Origin: an uncultured Actinomycetes bacterium
GTDB lineage: Bacteria; Actinomycetota; Thermoleophilia; Solirubrobacterales; 70-9
DNA length: 6,907 nucleotides
Assembly (NCBI GenBank): GCA_937907435.1
Contig: CALCIA010000098.1
Span: 1-6,907 of the forward strand
Direction of reading: 5' to 3'
Shown: one piece after another, positions 1 through 4,316 of the stretch
Layout: the number at the start of each line of letters is the position of its first letter
Numbering within the stretch: position 1 is the stretch's first letter
Position numbers and translations under genes: made by a program
The notes under the pieces: model-generated
The model's input: the letters and a program-made list of their open reading frames with translations, nothing else
The model's database searches: none
Told to the model about the DNA's origin: nothing

Positions 1-42
1 CCTCTCGCCACGGCCACAGCCTGCCCGGGCCGTGGCGAGAGG
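1..42 (+). repeat. Perfect hairpin with 12-nt loop (conserved-loop element, left copy)
   Basis: Bases 1-15 are an exact reverse complement of bases 28-42, giving a 15-bp perfect stem, possibly longer because the window starts at its base. The 12-nt loop (16-27) reads ACAGCCTGCCCG. The same loop with one change occurs on the minus strand in the hairpin at 6686-6743, although the two stems are unrelated. There is no T-tract after it. It could be a transcription terminator for a gene to the left of the window, or a dispersed intergenic repeat. Only the structure is certain. Confidence 0.8.
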
Positions 43-55
43 GGCGCGTCCGTTA

Positions 56-195
56 CCCGGGCGACAGCTTGCGGGGTATGAGCCCTTCCCGGGCGACAGC
101 TTGCGGGGCCCCGTCCCTTCCGGGCGCCAGCTTGCGGGGCCTGAACCCTCCCCGGGCCCCAGCCTGCGGCGCCCCGTCCCTCCGGGCGCCGGCCC
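56..195. repeat. Tandem repeat, 31-32 bp unit arranged as 63-bp dimers
   Basis: Units begin at 56, 88, 119, 151 and 181 (the last partial). Each starts with [CT]CCGGGC and carries a core like ACAGCTTGCGGGG. The first 21 bases of units 1 and 2 are identical. Unit tails alternate: units 1 and 3 end in TGAGCCCT/TGAACCCT-like sequence, while units 2 and 4 end in CCCCGTCCC. The true period is therefore about 63 bp, with the two dimers roughly 84% identical. The core resembles the loop of the hairpin at 1-42. With that hairpin, the repeat fills the gene-free stretch downstream of the minus-strand gene ending at 246; I see no supported gene in 1-245. Confidence 0.8.
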
Positions 196-245
196 AAGAC
201 CACCCGCGCCCTGCCCCGGCGCGCCGACTGGCACGCGCTCAGCTT

Positions 246-566
246 CTAGCCGACCAGCGCCGCGACCAACTCGGGCAGTTCGCGCGCCATGCGCGAACGG
301 GGGACGACCTTGTCGATTCCCGCTGCGTCGGCGAGCGCCTTCGTGTCGGCGTCGACGTGGGAGTAGTAGCCGAGGACCGGCACGCCTAGCCCGATCAGCG
401 CCTCCGGGTTCTCGACCTCGAGGTCGGCGACGATCGCGTCGATCGCGTCCAGCGGCGCCTCCTCAAGTGACGCTGACGTCACGACTTCGTGTCCGGCAGC
501 ACTCAGGGTCGCGTCGACGCGGCTGCCGAGCATCAGGTCCGTGGAGATGCTGAGGACGCGGGCCAT
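246..566 (-). CDS. Stand-alone receiver-like (CheY-fold) protein
   Basis: This 106-residue protein has the alternating beta/alpha pattern of a response-regulator receiver domain and no output domain. It begins with a beta strand MARVLSIST followed by D10. A second strand, AIDAIVAD, puts D48 where the phosphoacceptor Asp normally lies. A third strand, PVLGYYS, puts S69 at the Thr/Ser switch position. The usual conserved Lys near strand 5 is not evident; the sequence there is DKVVPRSRM. It is slightly shorter than a typical 120-residue receiver. The ATG lies 24 nt after the stop of the upstream minus-strand gene, so the two may be cotranscribed. There is no clear Shine-Dalgarno. The partner kinase and output are unknown, and it may be a non-phosphorylated pseudo-receiver. 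Assignment rests on fold pattern alone. Confidence 0.72.
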   Translation of the reverse strand: MARVLSISTDLMLGSRVDATLSAAGHEVVTSASLEEAPLDAIDAIVADLEVENPEALIGLGVPVLGYYSHVDADTKALADAAGIDKVVPRSRMARELPELVAALVG

Positions 567-590
567 CGCGGAGCGGAGGTGGCCGGCGCC

Positions 591-956
591 CTAGATGCTG
601 CGGCGCTCGCGGAACTCCTCGCGGACGCTTTCCGGGCGTCCCCACATCTGCACGACCTCGGAGCGGCCCTCGCGGACCTCGGCGACGTGGAGTTCGCCGC
701 CGACGCCCTCGGCGTCGATTTTCGCCAGCACGCCCTTGACCGTCTCCGCCGCGGCGGCGTGGCCGAAGCTGTGGGCGACGATCAGCCGCCAGTGCCACTG
801 GCGCGGCCGGTTGTAGACCTGCGCGTTGACCTGGCTGAGGAAGACGGCGCAGTCGATGTAGCGGCTCTCGTCGTCGATCCGCAGGTCGACCTCGAGGTCG
901 GTCCAGTCCGGCGGCAGGGCGTCGATGATGCGCTGGAAGTCGTCGGCGAGTGCCAT
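591..956 (-). CDS. Conserved-looking hypothetical protein, 121 aa
   Basis: This is a soluble alpha/beta protein without a signal peptide or membrane segment. Its features in order are an amphipathic N-terminus (LADDFQRIIDALPPDW), a strand-like stretch DLEVDLRIDDES, an aromatic segment QWHWRLIVAHSFGHAAA, a helix VKGVLAKIDAEGV and an acidic/basic tail ending EEFRERRSI. I do not recognise a named domain. The composition and third-position GC bias look genuinely coding, and the general look (LPPDW start, RLIVAHSFGHA block) is that of short uncharacterised actinobacterial proteins; this is an impression, not a search result. ATG is at 956, and a TAGCCT box ends 8 nt upstream, fitting a leaderless transcript. 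It lies just beyond the terminator hairpin of mntH and 24 nt before the receiver-like gene, so the two probably form a short operon. Confidence 0.75.
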   Translation of the reverse strand: MALADDFQRIIDALPPDWTDLEVDLRIDDESRYIDCAVFLSQVNAQVYNRPRQWHWRLIVAHSFGHAAAAETVKGVLAKIDAEGVGGELHVAEVREGRSEVVQMWGRPESVREEFRERRSI

Positions 957-964
957 GGCCGCAG

Positions 965-970
965 AGGCTA
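965..970 (-). promoter_or_regulatory. Putative -10 box (TAGCCT) for the 121-aa hypothetical gene
   Basis: On the minus strand TAGCCT fits the TAnnnT -10 consensus and ends 8 nt before the ATG at 956, so transcription would start at or next to the A of ATG. No good -35 is visible; the region 17 bp upstream lies inside the hairpin that follows mntH. The call rests on spacing and consensus only. Confidence 0.45.
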
Positions 971-986
971 CCGCTCCTCCCCGCCG

Positions 987-1025
987 GCTGTTCCTTTTGC
1001 CGACACGTCCGGCGAAAGGAACAGC
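987..1025 (-). terminator. Strong hairpin at the end of the mntR-mntH operon
   Basis: A 16-bp stem pairs 987-1002 with 1010-1025. It has one G-T wobble (the run CCTTTTGCCG against CGGCGAAAGG) and a 7-nt loop ACACGTC. The stem starts at the last base of the mntH stop codon (TAG, minus strand 1027-1025). No U-tract follows, which is common for terminators in high-GC actinobacteria. It separates mntH from the next minus-strand gene at 956, which appears to have its own promoter just downstream. Confidence 0.7.
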
Positions 1026-2332
1026 TAACCGGCCACGAACTCGTACAGCAGGAAGACGTTGAGGGCGATGATCAGGGACGCCAGCACGCCGGCCAGCACC
1101 GAGAGCCAGCGCGGGTTGACGAGGTTCCCCATCACCTCGCGCTTGGCGGCGATCATCAGCAGCGGCACCAGCGCGAAGGGGATGCCGAAGGAGAGGACGA
1201 CCTGCGAGCCGACCAGGGCATCGGTCGGGTTGATGCCGATCGCCAGGATCAGGAGCGCCGGCGCCAGCGTGATCGCGCGGCGCAGGAAGAGGGGGATCTG
1301 GCGGTGGATGAACCCCTGCATCACCACCTGCCCGGCCAGCGTGCCGACCGAGGAGGAGGCGAAGCCGGACGCGAGCAGGGCGACCCCGAAGATCGTCGCG
1401 GCCCCGCCCGAGTCGATCTGCTGGAGCCCCTGGTAGGCGCCTTCGATCGTTTCGATCCCCATCAGGCCGCCGCCGTGGAAGAGGGCCGCGGCGACGATCA
1501 TCATCGCCAGGTTGACCGCGCCGGCGATCGCCAGGGCGATCACCACGTCGATCTTCTCGAAGCGCAGGATGCGGCGCCGCTCGTCGTCGTTGCGGCCGAT
1601 GATCCGGTTCTGGGTCAGCGCCGAGTGCAGGTAGATGACGTGCGGCATCACCGTCGCGCCGACGATGCCGGTCGCCAGCAGGATCGACTCGGTGCCGCCG
1701 AAGCCGGGGACGAAGAGGTGCTTGGCGACTTCGCCGCCGTCCGGGGAGGCGTCGATCAGCTCGTAGGCGAAGGAGGCGACGACGACGAGGACGAGGACCG
1801 TGATCGCCGCCTCGAGCTGGCGGAAGCCGCGCCGCTGCAGGGCGAGCAGGGTGAAGGTGCCGGCGCCGGCGATCAGCCCGGCGGCGAAGAGCGGGATGCC
1901 GAAGAGGAGGTTGAGGCCGAGGGCGGCGCCGACGATCTCGGCGAGGTCACAGGCCATCGCGACGACCTCGGCCTGCAGCCAGAGGCCGATCGAGGTGCGC
2001 CGGGAGAAGCGTTCGCGGCAGAGCTCGGCGAGGTTCTTGCCGGTGGCGATGCCGAGCTTCGCCGACTGCGACTGGACCAGCATCGCGACCAGGTTGGCGG
2101 CGAGCACCACCCACAGCAGCAGGTAGCCGAACTTGGCGCCGCCGCTGATGTTGGTGGCGAAGTTGCCGGGGTCGATGTAGGCGACGGCGGCGATGAAGGC
2201 CGGGCCGAGGAAGGGCCAGATGCGGGCGAGGCCGCGCGCGTCGCCGTAGAGGGAGCGGTGGGCGGCGGCGGCGACCGCGGCCTCGCCGGGGAGCGCCTGC
2301 TCGGCTTCCGAGCGGGCGGCGGGCGGGGTCAA
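1025..2332 (-). CDS. mntH: Nramp-family Mn2+ (Fe2+) proton-coupled transporter
   Basis: This 435-residue polytopic membrane protein has the usual Nramp/MntH length with a slightly long hydrophilic N-terminus (about residues 1-38). The family signature DPGN in transmembrane helix 1 is at D54-N57 (context AYIDPGNFATNISGG). The helix-6 metal motif is at A226-T-V-M229-P-H231 (context GATVMPHVIYLHSAL). By family knowledge these supply the Asp, Asn, Ala carbonyl and Met ligands for Mn2+. About eleven hydrophobic helices can be followed to the C-terminal LYEFVAG. The start is TTG at 2332, overlapping the mntR TGA as TTGA, with no ATG near the correct N-terminus. That 4-nt overlap implies translational coupling to mntR, and repression by MntR is expected. 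The methionine in the site favours Mn2+/Fe2+ over Ca2+/Mg2+. Family assignment is secure; substrate is inferred from motif and neighbour. Confidence 0.95.
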   Translation of the reverse strand: MTPPAARSEAEQALPGEAAVAAAAHRSLYGDARGLARIWPFLGPAFIAAVAYIDPGNFATNISGGAKFGYLLLWVVLAANLVAMLVQSQSAKLGIATGKNLAELCRERFSRRTSIGLWLQAEVVAMACDLAEIVGAALGLNLLFGIPLFAAGLIAGAGTFTLLALQRRGFRQLEAAITVLVLVVVASFAYELIDASPDGGEVAKHLFVPGFGGTESILLATGIVGATVMPHVIYLHSALTQNRIIGRNDDERRRILRFEKIDVVIALAIAGAVNLAMMIVAAALFHGGGLMGIETIEGAYQGLQQIDSGGAATIFGVALLASGFASSSVGTLAGQVVMQGFIHRQIPLFLRRAITLAPALLILAIGINPTDALVGSQVVLSFGIPFALVPLLMIAAKREVMGNLVNPRWLSVLAGVLASLIIALNVFLLYEFVAG

Positions 2333-2784
2333 GCCGCCGCCTCCGGCGGGACGCGCCGCGACGCCACCGGCGGGGCCAGGTCGGGGCCGGGGATCGGGGT
2401 CCCGTGCGGGTCGTGGCTCGGTTCGCCGAGCTTCGCCGCGATCAGCGCCTCGAGGTCCTCGGAGATGTAGTGCTCGAGCACCTCCGCCTCGGCGTGGACG
2501 CGGTCGTGCGGCATCCCCAGCGCCTCGGCGAGGAAGGCCTCGATCAGCCGGTGGTGGCGGATCACCTCGAGCGCCACCTTCTCCCCGGCGGGCGTCAGGC
2601 TCACCCCCTTGTAGGGCACGTAATCGGCGAGGCCGACCTCGGCGAGCTTCTGCAGCATCGCGGTGGCCGTCGCCGGGGTGACGCCGAGGCGGGCGGCGAC
2701 CTCGCCGGTCGGCACCCGCTCGCGGTCGACGCCGAGCGCGTAGACCGCCTTGCAGTAGTCCTCGATGGCTTGGGAATTAGACAC
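2329..2784 (-). CDS. mntR: DtxR/MntR-family manganese-dependent transcriptional repressor
   Basis: The 151-residue protein has an N-terminal winged helix-turn-helix (about 1-65; recognition region VTPATATAMLQKL) and a metal-binding/dimerisation domain (about 70-130). Aligned by eye to C. diphtheriae DtxR, site 1 ligands are H78, E82 and H97 (RHHRLIEAF, RVHAEAE). Site 2 ligands are D9, E101, E104 and H105 (EDY, EVLEHY). Asp and Glu in place of DtxR Met10 and Cys102 match manganese-type members. The position of B. subtilis MntR Glu11 is Lys12, as in the DtxR/IdeR branch. There is no C-terminal SH3/FeoA-like domain; the protein ends in a Pro/Ala-rich tail after PHGTPIPG. GTG at 2784 is the only start available before an in-frame stop at 2802-2800, and no Shine-Dalgarno is present. 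It is cotranscribed with mntH, and its start codon lies inside a palindromic operator, indicating autoregulation. Confidence 0.93.
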   Translation of the reverse strand: MSNSQAIEDYCKAVYALGVDRERVPTGEVAARLGVTPATATAMLQKLAEVGLADYVPYKGVSLTPAGEKVALEVIRHHRLIEAFLAEALGMPHDRVHAEAEVLEHYISEDLEALIAAKLGEPSHDPHGTPIPGPDLAPPVASRRVPPEAAA

Positions 2785-2790
2785 GTCTAA
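2777..2790. promoter_or_regulatory. Probable MntR operator, box 1 (overlaps mntR start codon)
   Basis: TTAGACACGTCTAA has 6-bp inverted arms (TTAGAC/GTCTAA) around a 2-bp centre. It matches the second box at 2800-2813 in 13 of 14 positions. The TTAG...CTAA ends are typical of DtxR-family operators. The mntR GTG codon (2784-2782) lies in its centre, so a bound repressor would cover the start of the transcript and of the gene. Confidence 0.75.
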
Positions 2791-2796
2791 AAGTGG

Positions 2797-2802
2797 AGTT
2801 TA
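2797..2802 (-). promoter_or_regulatory. Putative -10 box (TAAACT) of the mntR-mntH operon
   Basis: TAAACT on the minus strand fits TAnnnT and ends 12 nt before the mntR GTG, predicting a leader of only about five nucleotides. It overlaps the edge of operator box 2, so MntR binding would block RNA polymerase. No convincing -35 is visible, and the element is partly formed by the operator itself, so the assignment is tentative. Confidence 0.35.
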
Positions 2803-2814
2803 GACACATCTAAA
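2799..2814. promoter_or_regulatory. Probable MntR operator, box 2
   Basis: TTTAGACACATCTAAA has 6-bp inverted arms (TTTAGA/TCTAAA) around CACA and shares TTAGACAC[GA]TCTAAAA with box 1. The two boxes are 23 bp apart centre to centre, about two helical turns, which would let two dimers bind on nearly the same face. It lies 21 bp before the putative ygfZ -10, so it might also affect that divergent gene. Confidence 0.72.
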
Positions 2815-2835
2815 AAGCCCGCGTCGGCGGCTTCC

Positions 2836-2841
2836 TAGAAT
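2836..2841 (+). promoter_or_regulatory. Putative -10 box (TAGAAT) for ygfZ, leaderless spacing
   Basis: TAGAAT is one base from TATAAT and ends 7 nt before the ATG at 2849, predicting that transcription begins at the start codon. No Shine-Dalgarno precedes the gene. There is no recognisable -35. Confidence 0.6.
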
Positions 2842-2848
2842 CATCGCC

Positions 2849-3793
2849 ATGCCCGTCACCGTCGAGCTCGACGCCCAGTACCGCCAGCTGCGCGAGGAAT
2901 GCGGGCTGCTGGTGCGGGAGCGCGCCTTCATCGACGTGCTCGGTCCCGACGGGGCGGAGTACCTGCAAGGGCAGGTGACCAACGACGTCGAGTCGGTCGC
3001 GGTCGGCGAGGGGCAGTACGCGGCGCTGCTCGACCGCAAGGGGCACATGCAGGCCGACCTGCGGGTGCTGCGGGTGGGCGAGGAGGCGATCCTGCTGGAC
3101 ACCGAGCCGGCCGCCAAGGACGCCGCGCTGCGACACCTGACGATGTACTCGATCGGGCGCGACGTGCAGGTCCTCGACGCGAGCGCCGAGCGCGGGGCCA
3201 TCTCGCTGCTCGGGCCGCGGGCGGTGGAGATCGCCGGGACGCCGCCGCTGCCGGAGTTCGCCAACGAGGCGACGACGATCGCGGGCGTCGAGGTGGTCGC
3301 GGTCGGGACGCGCGAGGGGATCGACCTCCTCCACCCCGCCGCCGAGCGCGAGCGCCTCGTCGCCGCGCTGAGCGAGGCGGGCGCGGTCGAGGTCAGCCCC
3401 GAGGCGGTCGAGATCCTGCGGGTCGAGTCCGGCGTCCCCCGCTTCGGCACCGAGATGGACACCGCGACGATGCCGGCCGAGGCGGGGATCGTCGAGGACG
3501 CCGTGAGCTTCACCAAGGGCTGCTACATCGGCCAGGAGACCGTCGCCCGCCTCCACTACAAGGGCAAGCCGAACCGCCATCTGCGCGGGCTGCGGCTGAG
3601 CGGCGCGGCGGCGCCCGGCGCGGCGCTGCGCCTGGGCGAGAAGGAGGTCGGGACGCTGGGCGGGAGCGTCGTCTCCCCCGTCCTCGGTCCGATCGGCCTG
3701 GCCATCGTCCGCCGCGAGGCGGAGCCCGGCGTCGAGCTCGCCGTAGGTGAAGATGGCGTTACGGCTGAAGTTGTCGCCCTCCCCTTCGGCTAG
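2849..3793 (+). CDS. ygfZ: YgfZ/GcvT-domain folate-binding protein (Fe-S enzyme maintenance)
   Basis: This 314-residue cytosolic protein has the GcvT-like fold of the YgfZ/CAF17 family. By family knowledge these proteins bind tetrahydrofolate and support assembly or repair of certain [4Fe-4S] enzymes. The diagnostic motif K-G-C-Y-I-G-Q-E is at residues 223-230, with the family's conserved cysteine at C225. Upstream blocks also fit: LGPDGAEYLQGQVTNDV (about residues 31-47), LLDRKGHMQADLRVL, and LRVESGVPRFGTEMD before the motif. A C-terminal beta domain includes LGPIGLAIVRRE. Length is typical (E. coli YgfZ is about 326). The absence of glycine-cleavage partners and the presence of KGCYxGQE argue against GcvT itself. 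It is transcribed divergently from mntR with a probable leaderless promoter, and its TAG stop lies in the -10 box of the next gene. Confidence 0.92.
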   Translation: MPVTVELDAQYRQLREECGLLVRERAFIDVLGPDGAEYLQGQVTNDVESVAVGEGQYAALLDRKGHMQADLRVLRVGEEAILLDTEPAAKDAALRHLTMYSIGRDVQVLDASAERGAISLLGPRAVEIAGTPPLPEFANEATTIAGVEVVAVGTREGIDLLHPAAERERLVAALSEAGAVEVSPEAVEILRVESGVPRFGTEMDTATMPAEAGIVEDAVSFTKGCYIGQETVARLHYKGKPNRHLRGLRLSGAAAPGAALRLGEKEVGTLGGSVVSPVLGPIGLAIVRREAEPGVELAVGEDGVTAEVVALPFG

Positions 3794-3796
3794 ATT
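3791..3796 (+). promoter_or_regulatory. Putative -10 box (TAGATT) overlapping the ygfZ stop codon
   Basis: TAGATT fits TAnnnT, and its first three bases are the ygfZ stop codon. It ends 10 nt before the ATG at 3807, so the transcript would have a leader of only a few nucleotides. This supports starting the secreted protein at 3807 rather than at an upstream in-frame ATG inside ygfZ. Confidence 0.45.
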
Positions 3797-3806
3797 CAGC
3801 GCCGAG

Positions 3807-4295
3807 ATGGTTCACGGGAGAGCCAGAGTCGCGGGGGGCGGCGCGCTCGCCGCGCTGATCTTGGCCTTGGTCGGCGCCGGTTGCGGCGCCGAGAGCCACC
3901 CCAACGAACCGCGGCCCGCGGTGTCGACGCGGGTCAGCGTGACGATCGGCAACGGCGGCATCGTGGTCAAGCCGAGCGCGATCGGCATGGGCCCCGAAAA
4001 GCACCAGCAGCTGCCCCAGAACCAGAACCACCCGCAGCCGCCGATCAAGACCAAGGCACCGCTCAACGTCGTCTTCGTCACCGCCAACCAGACCGGCAAG
4101 GGCTCGAAGCTCGTGATCCGCGGCCCCCACCAGGAGACCTCGCCGCAGATCAACCCCAACAGCCCCGGCACCTTCTCCGCCGAACTGCCGACCGGCAGCT
4201 ACACGATCGCCGCCGCGGGAACCCACGGCACCCCCGCGACCCTCAAGGTCGGCCCGTTCCGGGCAAGCTCCCAGAACGACCTGCTGCTGCCCTGA
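3807..4295 (+). CDS. Small secreted or lipoprotein-like protein, possible cupredoxin-like fold
   Basis: This 162-residue protein starts with a basic n-region and a hydrophobic core (about residues 11-24, GGALAALILALVGA). A Cys follows at 26 in VGAGC, a lipobox-like but non-canonical site because Gly is at -3. A polar, Pro/Gln/Asn-rich linker (about 62-84) follows. The C-terminal part reads as beta strands: LNVVFVTANQT, KLVIRGP, GTFSAELPTGSYTIAAAG and ATLKVGPF. That order resembles secreted cupredoxin-like domains, but there is no Cys and no His-Cys-His-Met copper set in the domain, so copper binding is not supported. The ATG at 3807 was chosen because the signal peptide begins there; the upstream ATG at 3747 would overlap ygfZ. 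The function is unknown. The gene ends inside a hairpin shared with the convergent L,D-transpeptidase, so an extracytoplasmic role is likely but unproven. Confidence 0.75.
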   Translation: MVHGRARVAGGGALAALILALVGAGCGAESHPNEPRPAVSTRVSVTIGNGGIVVKPSAIGMGPEKHQQLPQNQNHPQPPIKTKAPLNVVFVTANQTGKGSKLVIRGPHQETSPQINPNSPGTFSAELPTGSYTIAAAGTHGTPATLKVGPFRASSQNDLLLP

Positions 4296-4316
4296 GGCGC
4301 CCCCACGCCGCCTCAG
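4292..4316. terminator. Bidirectional hairpin terminator containing both convergent stop codons
   Basis: CTGAGGCG (4292-4299) pairs perfectly with CGCCTCAG (4309-4316) around a 9-nt C-rich loop. The TGA of the secreted-protein gene (4293-4295) lies in the left arm and the TGA of the minus-strand L,D-transpeptidase (4315-4313) in the right arm. The genes are 17 nt apart. There is no T-tract on either side, so termination efficiency is inferred from structure. Confidence 0.65.

Noticed and set aside
219..238. Short GCGCG/CGCGC hairpin after the receiver-like gene
   Set aside because: It has only five pairs with a 10-nt loop, which is expected by chance at this GC content.
32..553. 173-residue frame over the left tandem repeats with a 21-residue Pro/Gly/Arg repeat
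   Set aside because: The repeat keeps frame only because 63 is divisible by three. The remainder runs antisense to the receiver-like gene, and no promoter or Shine-Dalgarno is visible. It is kept only as a caveat.
950..2470. 506-residue open frame on the plus strand opposite mntH/mntR
   Set aside because: It is extremely rich in Gly, Asp, Arg and Gln without domain pattern and is exactly antisense to a clearly recognisable Nramp transporter. Long antisense frames are expected in high-GC genes.
2785..2848. Manganese riboswitch ahead of mntR
   Set aside because: The predicted leader is only a few nucleotides, leaving no room for an aptamer. The palindromes fit protein operators.
2810..3580. 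Long minus-strand frames opposite ygfZ (256 and 238 residues)
   Set aside because: They have no recognisable motif and biased Arg/Ser/Pro composition, while the plus strand carries the KGCYIGQE signature.
3747..3806. N-terminal extension of the secreted protein from the ATG at 3747
   Set aside because: It would overlap ygfZ by 47 nt and push the signal peptide about 20 residues inside the protein. The -10-like box and the signal peptide both favour 3807.
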